Source: Modicisalibacter sp033446685
GTDB lineage: Bacteria > Pseudomonadota > Gammaproteobacteria > Pseudomonadales > Halomonadaceae
Length of the DNA stretch: 64,000 bases
NCBI RefSeq assembly: GCF_033446685.1
Contig: NZ_JAWQLY010000004.1
Span: 186,001 to 250,000, forward strand
Direction of reading: 5' to 3'
Part shown: positions 1 to 8,552 of the stretch, in pieces
Numbering within the stretch: position 1 is the first letter of the stretch
Layout of the letters: each line of letters opens with the position of its first letter
Notes under the pieces: generated by a model
Told to the model about the DNA's origin: nothing
The model's database searches: none
What the model saw: only the letters and a program-made list of their open reading frames with translations
Program-made: the position numbers and the translations under genes

Positions 1-2
1 TG

Positions 3-1187
3 GCGCGCACCAAGGCGACCCGCACACGCGCCTCGGGCACGGCGATGTTCGCCCAGCCCGATCAGTACGCCTGGTTCTCGGTGCTCGCCACGGCCGGCCC
101 GGCGATTCTGGCCGGCGCACTGGGTGCCTTCGTGATGCTGCTGTTGGGCGCCGAGATCCCCGTCGTGTACCTGCTGGCGGCCAGCATAGTGATTGCCGCC
201 ATCGGCCTGTTCGTCGGCCTCATGCAGGTGCGCCCCGACTTCCATGCCCGCCAGGCGATCGAAAAGGTGATTCGCCTGGCGTTGGCTACGGCGGCCTTGA
301 TGTCGATCGTCACCACGTTCGGCATCCTGCTGTCGATCGTCTCCGAGGCGATCCGCTTCTTCCAGATGCAAAGCCTGTGGGACTTCATTACCGGTACCAC
401 CTGGGCGCCGGGCGACAGCTTCCTGGCTTCCGCCGGGCGGGCCGGCGAAGGCACGGGTGGGGCACAGTTCGGCTCGGTGCCGCTGTTCGCCGGCACCTTC
501 CTGATCTCGCTGATCGCCATGCTGGTGGCGATCCCGGTGGGACTGCTGGCTGCCATCTACATGGCCGAGTTCGCGCCGCCGCGGGTGCGCGACCTGGCCA
601 AGCCGGTGCTCGAGGTGCTCGCCGGGATCCCCACCGTGGTCTATGGCTTCTTCGCGGCGATCACCATCGCGCCGATCATCGTCGACGTGGCCGGTTTCTT
701 CGGCCTCGATGCGTCCTACAACAACGCGCTGGCGCCGGGGGTGGTGATGGGCATCATGATCATCCCGTTCATCTCGTCGCTCTCCGACGATGTGATCAAC
801 GCGGTGCCCGACAGCATGCGTGAAGGTTCGCTGGCGCTGGGCATGACCAAGGGCGAGACCATCCGCAGCGTGGTGCTGCCGGCCTCGCTGCCGGGGATCA
901 TTTCCGCCTCGCTGCTGGCGGTGTCGAGGGCGCTGGGCGAAACCATGATCGTGGTGATGGCCGCCGGCATGCGCCCCAACCTGACCGCCAACCCGCTCGA
1001 GGACATGACCACCGTGACGGTACGTATCGTCGCGGCGCTGACCGGCGACCAGGAGTTCGAAAGCGCCGAAACCCTGTCGGCGTTCGCGCTGGGGCTGGTG
1101 CTGTTCGTGGTCACGCTGATCCTCAACATGGTCTCGGTACTGATGATCCGTCGCTTCCGCGACAAGTACCGCACCAACACCCTGTGA
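3..1187 (+). CDS. pstC: Phosphate ABC transporter permease PstC (5' end outside window)
   Basis: Inner-membrane permease half of the high-affinity phosphate importer PstSCAB. The frame is open to the left edge, so the true start lies upstream; 394 codons plus the stop are visible, and the first internal ATG (45) is probably not the start. About eight hydrophobic segments are seen. The MetI-type permease signature (EAA loop), with the core EGSLALGMTKGETIRSVVLP, is encoded near 822-882. It is followed 22 bases downstream by pstA, in the usual pstC-A-B order. Pseudomonas-type PstC proteins carry a long N-terminal extension, which fits the large missing part. The family call is secure from the motif and from the neighbours; only the N-terminus is unknown. 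Confidence 0.95.
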   Translation, partial: ARTKATRTRASGTAMFAQPDQYAWFSVLATAGPAILAGALGAFVMLLLGAEIPVVYLLAASIVIAAIGLFVGLMQVRPDFHARQAIEKVIRLALATAALMSIVTTFGILLSIVSEAIRFFQMQSLWDFITGTTWAPGDSFLASAGRAGEGTGGAQFGSVPLFAGTFLISLIAMLVAIPVGLLAAIYMAEFAPPRVRDLAKPVLEVLAGIPTVVYGFFAAITIAPIIVDVAGFFGLDASYNNALAPGVVMGIMIIPFISSLSDDVINAVPDSMREGSLALGMTKGETIRSVVLPASLPGIISASLLAVSRALGETMIVVMAAGMRPNLTANPLEDMTTVTVRIVAALTGDQEFESAETLSAFALGLVLFVVTLILNMVSVLMIRRFRDKYRTNTL

Positions 1188-1209
1188 CACGACGAGGAAT
1201 GTTGCGCTC

Positions 1210-2376
1210 ATGAGCCAATCCTTTGACGAGATCACCGCCCAGCTCAAGCGGCGCCACCGCCGCTCGGCGCGCCTCAAGTACATGTCGATGGGGGCGCTGA
1301 TCCTGGCGGCGGCGTTTCTGCTGGTATTCATCGGCGACATGCTGATCAAGGGCCTGCCGGCCTTCCAGCAAGCGCAGATCCAGGTCGAGGTCCACTACAG
1401 CGAGCAGGCCAGTCAGATCCCGCCGGCGGCGGTGAGCGAGGACGTGCGGCCGCTGGTCAGTCGCGGTTATCTGCGCCTGATTCCCGGGCGCATGCGCGAA
1501 AACCCAGAGCTGCTGGGCACCACGCGCATGGAGTGGGTGCTTGCCGACAGTTCGGTGGATCAGTATCTCAAGGGCACCGAGGACGCCCTGCGCGCCAGCG
1601 AGGCCCGCGTGGTCGAACGGCTGGTCGAGGCCGGGCGCGCCGAGCTGCGCTTCAACACCACGTTCTTTACCAACGGCGACTCCAAGATGGCGGAACTGGC
1701 GGGCATCGCCTCGGCGGCGGTGGGCACCGTCCTGACGCTGATCGTGACCATGCTGGTGTGCTTTCCGGTGGGCGTGATGACGGCGGTCTACCTGGAGGAG
1801 TTCGCCCCGGACAACCGGCTGACCCAACTCATCGAGATCAACATCAACAATCTCGCTGCGGTACCGTCGATCCTGTTCGGCTTGCTGGGCCTGGCGATCT
1901 ACATCAACTTCTTCGGCGTGCCGCGCTCGTCGCCATTGGTCGGCGGCCTGACGCTGGCGCTGATGACGCTGCCGGTGATCATCATCACCACGCGCTCGGC
2001 ACTGCGCAGCGTGCCGGACGGCATCCGCCAGGCGGCGTTCGGCGTCGGCTGTTCGCGCTGGCAGGTGGTGCGCGACCACGTACTGCCGTTGTCGCTACCC
2101 GGCATTCTCACCGGCTCGATCATCGGCATGGCCCAGGCGATGGGCGAGACCGCGCCATTGATCATCGTCGGCATGGTGGCCTTCATCCCCGACGTCGGCG
2201 GCTCCTTCACGGACGCCGCGACGGTGATGCCGGCGCAGATATTCACCTGGGCCGGGGAGCCCGACCGCGCCTTCGTCGAGAAGACGGCCGGCGGCATCCT
2301 GGTGCTGCTGGCGGTATTGATCTCGCTCAATGCCACGGCGGTGTGGCTGCGCAAGAAATTCGAACGGCGCTGGTAA
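1210..2376 (+). CDS. pstA: Phosphate ABC transporter permease PstA
   Basis: Second permease subunit of the phosphate importer, pairing with PstC around the PstB ATPase dimer. At 388 residues it is longer than the roughly 300-residue enterobacterial protein. The extra length is a periplasmic stretch (about residues 50-165) between the first transmembrane helix (residues 24-45) and the permease core. The core starts at about residue 165 with a series of helices. The EAA-type loop (GIRQAAFGVGCSRWQVVRDH) lies near residues 273-292 and is followed by the conserved GETAPL motif. It begins 22 bases after pstC and is followed by pstB, so co-transcription is expected. Confidence 0.95.
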   Translation: MSQSFDEITAQLKRRHRRSARLKYMSMGALILAAAFLLVFIGDMLIKGLPAFQQAQIQVEVHYSEQASQIPPAAVSEDVRPLVSRGYLRLIPGRMRENPELLGTTRMEWVLADSSVDQYLKGTEDALRASEARVVERLVEAGRAELRFNTTFFTNGDSKMAELAGIASAAVGTVLTLIVTMLVCFPVGVMTAVYLEEFAPDNRLTQLIEININNLAAVPSILFGLLGLAIYINFFGVPRSSPLVGGLTLALMTLPVIIITTRSALRSVPDGIRQAAFGVGCSRWQVVRDHVLPLSLPGILTGSIIGMAQAMGETAPLIIVGMVAFIPDVGGSFTDAATVMPAQIFTWAGEPDRAFVEKTAGGILVLLAVLISLNATAVWLRKKFERRW

Positions 2377-2402
2377 GTCACCACTTTCTATAGGACAAGA
2401 TC

Positions 2403-3260
2403 ATGTTGAACGAGCAAATTGTCGAAAGTCGCGAAAAACCGCGTGGCGTACAGCGCCAACCGGCACCCGGCGAGCCGGTGAGCCGCAACGAGAAGGCCAA
2501 TCACGAACTGAGCATCCGTGTACGCGATCTCAACCTGTGGTATGGCAACAACCAGGCACTGAAGAACATCGATATCGATATCTATCAGCGCAACGTGACC
2601 GCCCTGATCGGCCCGTCGGGCTGCGGCAAGTCGACCTTCCTGCGCTGCCTCAACCGCATGAACGATCTGATCAAGGGCGTGCGCGTGACCGGGCTGGTGG
2701 AGATGGACGGTCACGACGTCAACGAAGCCAGGATGGATGAGGTCGCACTGCGTCGCCGGGTAGGCATGGTCTTCCAGAAGCCCAACCCGTTTCCCAAGTC
2801 GATCTACGAGAATGTCGCCTACGCGCCGCGCATGCACGACCTGGTCAGCCGCAAGGCCGAACAGGACGAGCTGGTCGAGCGAGCGCTGACCGACGCCGGG
2901 CTGTGGAACGAGGTCAAGGACAAGTTGCAGCAGCCCGGCACTTCGTTGTCCGGCGGCCAGCAGCAGCGGCTATGCATCGCCCGGGCGATCGCCGTGCAGC
3001 CCGACGTGATCCTGATGGATGAGCCTACCTCGGCGCTCGATCCGATCTCGACGGCGACCATCGAGGACCTGATGGACAAGCTCAAGCAGCAGTTCACCAT
3101 CGTCACGGTCACCCACAACATGCAGCAGGCTGCGCGTGTCGCCGATTACACGGCGTTCTTCCACCTCGGCGAGGTGATCGAGTACAACGATACGCAGATG
3201 ATGTTCTCCAACCCCTATACCAAGAAGGCCGAGGACTACATCACCGGCCGTTACGGTTGA
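2403..3260 (+). CDS. pstB: Phosphate ABC transporter ATP-binding protein PstB
   Basis: ATPase that powers phosphate import. It is 285 residues long with an N-terminal extension of about 30 residues relative to the usual 255-260. Walker A GPSGCGKST is at about residues 70-78, the ABC signature LSGGQQQR near 182 and Walker B VILMDEPTSALD near 202; the H-loop histidine follows in TVTHN. The RCLNRMNDL segment typical of PstB follows Walker A. It starts 26 bases after pstA. phoU, which closes many pst operons, is not downstream: the next element is the crcB riboswitch. Pho-box control of the operon would lie outside the window. Confidence 0.97.
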   Translation: MLNEQIVESREKPRGVQRQPAPGEPVSRNEKANHELSIRVRDLNLWYGNNQALKNIDIDIYQRNVTALIGPSGCGKSTFLRCLNRMNDLIKGVRVTGLVEMDGHDVNEARMDEVALRRRVGMVFQKPNPFPKSIYENVAYAPRMHDLVSRKAEQDELVERALTDAGLWNEVKDKLQQPGTSLSGGQQQRLCIARAIAVQPDVILMDEPTSALDPISTATIEDLMDKLKQQFTIVTVTHNMQQAARVADYTAFFHLGEVIEYNDTQMMFSNPYTKKAEDYITGRYG

Positions 3261-3322
3261 CCCGGCGTCGACCGTCGACCGGTTGAAGGTTGCCCGGCAG
3301 GCGTGCTAAATCTTGTTCCCGC

Positions 3323-3431
3323 GGGAGATGGCATGCCTCCCGGCAGCGCTCGAGTGTCGCGGCCGTTGCCAAACCACCGCTGATAGAGCGGTTGATGATG
3401 CCTGCGATACGCCGGGGGCGTAGCAGGCATC
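3323..3431 (+). promoter_or_regulatory. Fluoride (crcB-type) riboswitch with terminator-like expression hairpin
   Basis: The leader of crcB fits the crcB RNA motif. Stem P1 GGGAG (3323-3327) pairs with CTCCC (3337-3341) and encloses a loop with GGCAT (3330-3334). A second stem, ACCGCT (3376-3381)/AGCGGT (3387-3392), follows AAAC and precedes TGATGATGCC. ATGCC (3398-3402) is complementary to the loop GGCAT, forming the diagnostic pseudoknot. An extra hairpin (GGCA..TGCC, about 3342-3370) fills the linker. The same ATGCC strand lies in a strong downstream hairpin: GATGCCTGC (3397-3405) with GCAGGCATC (3423-3431), plus inner TACGCC/GGCGTA. Only a weak pyrimidine run follows. Aptamer identification is by eye against the known motif. 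Confidence 0.85.
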
Positions 3432-3505
3432 CTGTGTCCTTCCTCCTCGTCCGTGTCGCATTGCCTTCGTACAGACGACTCGCCAAGACAACAGGACGAC
3501 TGGCT

Positions 3506-3904
3506 ATGTGGTTATCGGTTCTCGCCATTGGCGCAGGCGCCGCGCTGGGTGCCAACCTGCGCTGGCTACTGAGTGTCTGGCTGAACGCACTGTTCCCCGC
3601 GCTGCCGCCCGGCACGCTGCTCGCCAACCTGCTGGGCAGCTGGTTGATCGGCGTGGCTTTCGCCTCGTTCGATCAGCTGCCGTCCCTGTCGGTGGAGTGG
3701 CGGCTGTTCGCGGTCACCGGCTTTCTGGGGGCGCTGACCACCTTCTCGACGTTTTCCATCGAAATGCTCGCCAATATCCAGGCGGGCCGGTGGGGCATGA
3801 CGCTGGCGGGCATCGCCCTGCACGTCGCCGGCTCGTTGGGCATGGCCGCGCTGGGCATCGCCACGTTCACGGCGCTGCGCCAGCTAGTAAGCCTGTTGAA
3901 GTAG
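3506..3904 (+). CDS. crcB: Fluoride ion channel/exporter CrcB (Fluc)
   Basis: Small membrane protein that exports fluoride as a dual-topology dimer. It is 132 residues, the usual family size, with four transmembrane helices. Family motifs are visible: GANLRWLL near residue 14, the GTLLANLLGSWLIG segment near 35 and TGFLGALTTFSTFS near 72, which holds the phenylalanine/threonine track of the pore. The start is the ATG at 3506, with AGGA about nine bases upstream; the frame is open further upstream, but that stretch overlaps the riboswitch. Placement directly behind a fluoride riboswitch explains its control: expression is expected to rise with fluoride. Confidence 0.95.
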   Translation: MWLSVLAIGAGAALGANLRWLLSVWLNALFPALPPGTLLANLLGSWLIGVAFASFDQLPSLSVEWRLFAVTGFLGALTTFSTFSIEMLANIQAGRWGMTLAGIALHVAGSLGMAALGIATFTALRQLVSLLK

Positions 3905-3996
3905 GAGGCGTGGGGAAAGCCGGCGCTGCGGCCGGCTGCTGGCAATGATGACAAATTCTGTTGGGCAGGGCAGGTGGCCAGCGCGCGCTGGTCGCG

Positions 3997-5184
3997 TCAG
4001 TCGGTGAGTTCGACGGCGATCGCCGTGGCCTCGCCGCCGCCGATGCACAGGCTGGCGATGCCGCGCTTGCCGCCGCGCCGGCGCAGTGCGTTGATCAGCG
4101 TGACGATGATCCGCGAACCGGTGGAGCCGATCGGATGGCCTTGGGCGCAGGCGCCGCCGAATACGTTGACCTTGTCGTGAGCCAGCCCTAACTCATCGAT
4201 GGCGATCAGCGTGACCACCGCGAAGGCCTCGTTGATCTCGTAGAGATCGACGTCGTCGGCCGACCAGTCGAGGCGTTCGAGCAACTTGCCGATCGCACCC
4301 ACCGGAGCGAGGGTGAACTCGCTGGGATGCTGCGAGTGCGTGGCATGGCCGAGAATCGTGGCCTGCACCGTGGCGCCGACGGCTTCGGCCGCGCCACGGC
4401 TGGCCAGGATCAGTGCCGAGGCGCCGTCGGAGATCGAGCTGGCATTGGCGGCGGTGATGGTGCCGTCGCGGCTGAAAGCGGGGCGCAACGTGCGGATCTT
4501 GTCGAGACGCGCCGCGAACGGCTGCTCGTCGTGTTCGATGACGCTCTCGCCGTGGCGCGAGGCGACGGTGACCGGGGCGATTTCGCCGCCGAGTTCACCG
4601 GCCTCATGAGCCGCCATGGCGCGCTCCAGCGAGGCGATGGCGAAATCGTCCATGCGCTCGCGGGAGTAGCTTCGGCTATCGGCGACCTGCTGGGCGAAGG
4701 CGCCCATCAGCCGTCCGCTCTCGGCGTCCTCGAGACCATCGAGGAACATATGATCCTTGAGCTCGCCATGCCCCAGACGATAGCCGCCGCGCGCGCGGGT
4801 CAGCAGGTGCGGGGCGTTGGACATCGACTCCATGCCGCCCGCGAGCAGGATCTCGCCGCTGCCGGCGCGGATCAGGTCGTGGGCGAACATGGTTGCCTTC
4901 ATGCCCGAGCCGCACAGCTTGTTGACGGTGGTCGCGCCGCGCGCATCGCTGATGCCGGCCTGGCGCATCGCTTGGCGGGCCGGCCCCTGCTTGACTCCGG
5001 CGGGCAGCACGCAGCCGAGGATGCCTTCGTCGATGGCATCGGCGTCGATGCCGCTACGCTGGATGGCGGCACGAATGGCGATGGCGCCGAGTTCGGGGGC
5101 GGTCAGGCTCGACAGACTGCCGAGCATGCCGCCCATCGGGGTGCGCGCTCCACCTAGGATGACGATATCGGTCGCAGTGGACAT
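3997..5184 (-). CDS. Acetyl-CoA C-acyltransferase (thiolase)
   Basis: Thiolase of 395 residues, cleaving 3-ketoacyl-CoA or condensing acetyl-CoA. The acyl-enzyme cysteine is in NKLCGSG (Cys91), the base histidine in GGACAQGHPIGSTG (about His350) and the second cysteine in SLCIGGGEA (about Cys380), so all catalytic residues are present. The ATG at 5184 has GGAG a few bases upstream and is preferred over a GTG 12 bases earlier. It is divergent from a TetR regulator gene, with an operator-like palindrome between them. With the genes at 6045-10475 it forms an acyl-CoA degradation island. Substrate chain length cannot be read from the sequence; the gene is distinct from fadA at 59609. Confidence 0.9.
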   Translation of the reverse strand: MSTATDIVILGGARTPMGGMLGSLSSLTAPELGAIAIRAAIQRSGIDADAIDEGILGCVLPAGVKQGPARQAMRQAGISDARGATTVNKLCGSGMKATMFAHDLIRAGSGEILLAGGMESMSNAPHLLTRARGGYRLGHGELKDHMFLDGLEDAESGRLMGAFAQQVADSRSYSRERMDDFAIASLERAMAAHEAGELGGEIAPVTVASRHGESVIEHDEQPFAARLDKIRTLRPAFSRDGTITAANASSISDGASALILASRGAAEAVGATVQATILGHATHSQHPSEFTLAPVGAIGKLLERLDWSADDVDLYEINEAFAVVTLIAIDELGLAHDKVNVFGGACAQGHPIGSTGSRIIVTLINALRRRGGKRGIASLCIGGGEATAIAVELTD

Positions 5185-5262
5185 GGCGTTCTCCACGTTC
5201 GTGTTCTGTGGGCCGGCCTGGCCTGCGTTGACCGCAGGGTGGCCCTATGCTTTGCTCGGTAA

Positions 5263-5284
5263 AAACCAAGCAAGCGCTCGTGTT
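5263..5284. promoter_or_regulatory. Putative TetR operator, site A
   Basis: An imperfect palindrome beginning AAACCAAGC in the divergent region between the thiolase and tetR genes, ending seven bases before the tetR ATG. It matches site B (5981-6002) at 17 of 22 positions, counted by hand. Sharing of a specific 22-mer between these two promoter regions, and its position next to tetR, suggest autoregulation plus control of the thiolase. The regulator assignment is inference. Confidence 0.6.
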
Positions 5285-5290
5285 AATTCG

Positions 5291-5887
5291 ATGACTTTAG
5301 TGAACGCCTCACCCCGTCGCAAGGAGTTGGTCAGGATTGCCGCTCGTCTGTTCGTCGAAGAGGGCTTCGACCGCACCACGGTGCGCATGCTGGCGCAGGC
5401 GATGGGAATCAAGTCGGGAAGCCTGTTCCATCACTTCAGCGACAAGCAGGCGATTCTCTGCGCGGTGATCGAGACCGGCATGCAGCACGCCCTGACGCTG
5501 GCGCGTGGCGCGCTGGCCGAAGCCGGCTGCTCGCCCGAGGTGCGTCTCGATGCGCTGGCGAAGGCGCACCTCGAGACGCTGTTGACCGAACGCAACGCGC
5601 ATGTCGTGGCGCTCTACGAATGGCGACGCCTGGACGATGCCTCGCGTGACCATCTGATCCACCTGCGCGACGCCTACGAGTCGTTATGGCAGAAGGTGGT
5701 CGACGAATCGCTGGACGCCGGGCTGATCCATGGCGATCGTTTGCTGGTGCGGCGTTTCGTGCTCGGTGCGCTCAACTGGACGGTGCGCTGGTACGACCCG
5801 GCGGGACCGCGCTCCCCAGAAGCACTGGCCCGGGAACTCGTCGCCATGCTGACCGGGCCGGCGCCCGAGCCGATCGGCCGCGCCTGA
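5291..5887 (+). CDS. TetR/AcrR-family transcriptional regulator of the acyl-CoA degradation genes
   Basis: 198-residue TetR repressor. The N-terminal helix-turn-helix is clear: RIAARLFVEEGFDRTTVRML then AMGIKSGSLFHHFSDKQAIL at about residues 13-54. The C-terminal part is helical, as in ligand-binding TetR domains; effectors in fatty or branched-chain degradation are usually acyl-CoA esters. The ATG at 5291 is chosen because the operator-like site ends just upstream and the TetR domain starts immediately after it; the frame is open far upstream, but over antisense thiolase sequence. It is divergent from the thiolase and co-directional with the synthetase gene at 6045. Control of both through sites A and B is an inference. 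Confidence 0.85.
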   Translation: MTLVNASPRRKELVRIAARLFVEEGFDRTTVRMLAQAMGIKSGSLFHHFSDKQAILCAVIETGMQHALTLARGALAEAGCSPEVRLDALAKAHLETLLTERNAHVVALYEWRRLDDASRDHLIHLRDAYESLWQKVVDESLDAGLIHGDRLLVRRFVLGALNWTVRWYDPAGPRSPEALARELVAMLTGPAPEPIGRA

Positions 5888-5980
5888 TGCCTTTCGCGGT
5901 CCTCGCGGCCGCGGCCGATGATTGCGACCTTGGTCTCAGCCGGCGTGGCTTGTTCGACCCGCACGGTCTGGCTAGGGTGT

Positions 5981-6002
5981 AAACCAAGCGCTCGCTCGGT
6001 TT
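5981..6002. promoter_or_regulatory. Putative TetR operator, site B
   Basis: A near-palindrome starting AAACCAAGCG and ending CTCGGTTT; 18 of 22 positions match its own reverse complement. It lies 42 bases before the acyl-CoA synthetase start, where a repressor could block transcription, and closely resembles site A near tetR. Confidence 0.65.
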
Positions 6003-6044
6003 ATCCGCGGCGTGACGTTTACGTTAACGATAGGGTGAATCACA

Positions 6045-7715
6045 ATGACAACAACGCCACCGGCCTACGCCAGCTATCTCGCCGATTTCTCTCCGGATAC
6101 TGTCGTCGACTCGCTGGATGACCACCATGACGGCCGGCTGAATGCCTTCGATAGCTGTTGCGCCCGGCATCTGCGCGCCGGGCACGGCGCACGGATCGCG
6201 CTGATCCACGAGGACGTCGCCGGTCATGTCAGCCGCTGGAGCTATGCCGATCTCGACGCCGCCAGCGCGCGGCTCGCCGGCTGGATGCAGGCGGCCGGCT
6301 TGGGGCAGGGCGATCGCGTCGCCTGCATGCTGCCACGCACTCCTGAACTATTGATCGCCGTCCTCGCAACCTGGCGGATCGGCGCCGTCTACCAGCCGTT
6401 GTTCACCGCCTTCGGGCCCGATGCAGTGGAATACCGCCTGGCGCGTGCCGATGCGCGCCTGGTGATCACCGACACCGTCAACAGGAGCAAGTTCGCCGGT
6501 CTCGAGTGTTGTCCGCGACTGCTCTGCGTGGGCGATGATACCGGCGGCACGGATAAGGGGCGACTGGGCGACACCGAATGGCGGCAGGCGCTCGCGCATG
6601 CGCCGCTGACATCCGCGCCGCCCCGTCTGGACCCGCAGGCGGCATTTCTGCAGATGTTCACCTCGGGCACGGTGGGCAAGCCCAAGGGCGTCGCCGTACC
6701 GCTGGCCGCACTATCGGCCTTCGCGCTGTACATGCAGCTGGCCATCGATCTGCGCGAAGGGGAGCGGTTCTGGAACATGGCCGATCCCGGCTGGGCCTAT
6801 GGCTTGTATTACGCCATCACCGGGCCATTGTTGCTGGGCGCCACCACGCATTTCTGCGAGGCGGCGTTCGCTGCCGAGGGTGCATTGGCCTTTCTGCGCC
6901 GCCACGCCATCAGTAACTTCGCCGCCGCGCCGACCGCCTATCGACTGATCAAGGCTTCGGGGCTGTTCGACGACGCGGCCGCCGGGCTGTCGTTGCGCGT
7001 CGCGAGCTCGGCCGGCGAACCGCTCAACCCCCAGGTGGTCGATTGGGTCGGGCGCGCCCTGGGCTGCCCGGTGAAGGATCACTACGGCCAGACCGAAACC
7101 GGCATGACCTGCTGCAATCATCACGCGCTGGCTCATGGCGAACCTTCCGGCGGCATGGGCGTGCCGTTGCCGGGCTACCGTCTCGCCGTGCTGGACGCCG
7201 ATCACAACGAATTGCCCGACGGCGAGCCTGGCGTGTTGGGCGTGGATATCGAGGCATCGCCGATGCACTTCTTCCCCGGCTACACCTGGCAGGAGAAGAC
7301 GCCCTTCGCCAACGGCTACTACCTGACCGGTGACGTGGTGATTCGCGAACCCGGCGGCACTTTCCGTTTCGCCGGACGCAACGACGACATCATCACCACC
7401 TCGGGTTATCGCGTCGGTCCCAGCGATGTCGAGAACAGCGTGATGACCCACCCCGCGGTGGCCGAATCGGCAGCGGTGGGCATGGCCGATGCGATTCGCG
7501 GTGAAGTGATCAAGTCGTTCGTGGTACTGCGCGAGGGCTACGAGCCGAGTGCCGAGCTGGCCGAGGAGATTCGCCAGCGGGTGCGCGAACGACTGTCCGC
7601 GCACGCCTACCCGCGTGAGATCGATTTCGTCGACGCGCTACCCAAGACCCCCAGCGGCAAGATCCAGCGCTTCAAGTTACGCGCCCAGGCCGCCGCACAA
7701 CCGGAGACTCGCTGA
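6045..7715 (+). CDS. AMP-dependent acyl-CoA synthetase
   Basis: Adenylate-forming ligase of 556 residues that activates a carboxylic acid to its CoA thioester with ATP. The phosphate-binding motif FTSGTVGKPKG is near residues 205-215, the adenine motif HYGQTETG near 346-353, the TGD motif near 428 and the hinge NDDIITTSGYRVGP near 446-459. The C-terminal lysine motif PKTPSGKIQRFKLR is near 530-543. The sequence resembles the medium-chain/acetyl-type synthetase branch, but the substrate is not determined. The stop codon is directly followed by the SDR gene (no gap), so the two are very likely co-transcribed and co-translated. Operator site B lies just upstream. Confidence 0.9.
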   Translation: MTTTPPAYASYLADFSPDTVVDSLDDHHDGRLNAFDSCCARHLRAGHGARIALIHEDVAGHVSRWSYADLDAASARLAGWMQAAGLGQGDRVACMLPRTPELLIAVLATWRIGAVYQPLFTAFGPDAVEYRLARADARLVITDTVNRSKFAGLECCPRLLCVGDDTGGTDKGRLGDTEWRQALAHAPLTSAPPRLDPQAAFLQMFTSGTVGKPKGVAVPLAALSAFALYMQLAIDLREGERFWNMADPGWAYGLYYAITGPLLLGATTHFCEAAFAAEGALAFLRRHAISNFAAAPTAYRLIKASGLFDDAAAGLSLRVASSAGEPLNPQVVDWVGRALGCPVKDHYGQTETGMTCCNHHALAHGEPSGGMGVPLPGYRLAVLDADHNELPDGEPGVLGVDIEASPMHFFPGYTWQEKTPFANGYYLTGDVVIREPGGTFRFAGRNDDIITTSGYRVGPSDVENSVMTHPAVAESAAVGMADAIRGEVIKSFVVLREGYEPSAELAEEIRQRVRERLSAHAYPREIDFVDALPKTPSGKIQRFKLRAQAAAQPETR

Positions 7716-8477
7716 ATGCAATTGACCGAGCGTACCTTTCTGATCACCGGCGCCGCCTCGGGGCTGGGGGCGGCAACCGCCGAGCGGTTGGTGGCCGGCG
7801 GCGCCCGCGTGGTGCTCTGCGATTTGAGCGAGGCCGTCGATGCACTCGCCGAGCGGTTGGGCGGCGCGGCCCTGGCGTGTCGCGGCGACGTCACCGACGG
7901 CGATGCCATGCAGGCCGTCGTCGATCGCGCGTTGGGCTGGGGCGGGTTGCATGGGGTAATCCACTGCGCCGGAGTGGTCAGCGTCGCCAAGCTGCTCGAC
8001 CGCGACGGCAAGCCGACGGATCTCGATGCCTTCGCGCGTACCGTTCATATCAATCTGGTGGGTACCTTCAACGTGCTGCGTCTGGTGGCGGCGGCGATGG
8101 CCCGCAACGAACCCGAGGGCGAGGATGGCGAGCGCGGAGTGATCATCGATACCGCGTCGATCGCCGCCTTCGACGGCCAGGTGGGCCAGGCCGCCTACAG
8201 CGCTTCCAAGGCTGGGGTGGCGGGCATGACACTACCGCTGGCCCGCGAGCTGTCGCGTTACGGCATCCGGGTGATGACCATTGCCCCGGGCGTGTTCGAG
8301 ACGCCGATGATGGCCGGCATCCCCGACGAGGCGGTCGCCGCGCTGTCGGCCGCGGTGCCGTTTCCCAAACGTCTGGGGCGGGCCACGGAATTCGCCGCGC
8401 TGGCCGAGCAGATCGTCACCAACGCGATGCTCAACGGCGAGACCATTCGCCTCGACGGCGGCATCCGCATGCAGTGA
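7716..8477 (+). CDS. SDR-family 3-hydroxyacyl-CoA dehydrogenase (HSD10-like)
   Basis: Short-chain dehydrogenase of 253 residues. The nucleotide motif TGAASGLG is at residues 10-17, and an acidic residue in LCDLSEA after the second strand favours NAD(H). The catalytic tyrosine-lysine pair is in YSASKAG near residue 162. C-terminal PFPKRLGRATEFAALAEQI is typical of 3-hydroxyacyl-CoA dehydrogenase type 2 (HSD17B10-like) proteins, which oxidise short or branched 3-hydroxyacyl-CoA. The gene starts immediately after the acyl-CoA synthetase stop. In the island it would supply the dehydrogenation step between acyl-CoA dehydrogenase and thiolase; no dedicated enoyl-CoA hydratase is present here. Confidence 0.85.
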   Translation: MQLTERTFLITGAASGLGAATAERLVAGGARVVLCDLSEAVDALAERLGGAALACRGDVTDGDAMQAVVDRALGWGGLHGVIHCAGVVSVAKLLDRDGKPTDLDAFARTVHINLVGTFNVLRLVAAAMARNEPEGEDGERGVIIDTASIAAFDGQVGQAAYSASKAGVAGMTLPLARELSRYGIRVMTIAPGVFETPMMAGIPDEAVAALSAAVPFPKRLGRATEFAALAEQIVTNAMLNGETIRLDGGIRMQ

Positions 8478-8486
8478 TGCCGCCCG

Positions 8487-8525
8487 CCGGACGGCTTCCC
8501 CGGATAGTTTCGGGGCACCGTCCGG
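8487..8525. terminator. Two-tier hairpin between SDR and acyl-CoA dehydrogenase genes
   Basis: CCGGACGG (8487-8494) pairs with CCGTCCGG (8518-8525), and inside it CCCCG (8498-8502) pairs with CGGGG (8511-8515). No T-run follows, so it is a weak intrinsic terminator or an attenuating stem separating the synthetase-SDR unit from the separately promoted dehydrogenase gene. Confidence 0.5.
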
Positions 8526-8552
8526 GAGGGCGACGGCGCGTCTTTCGGGAAT

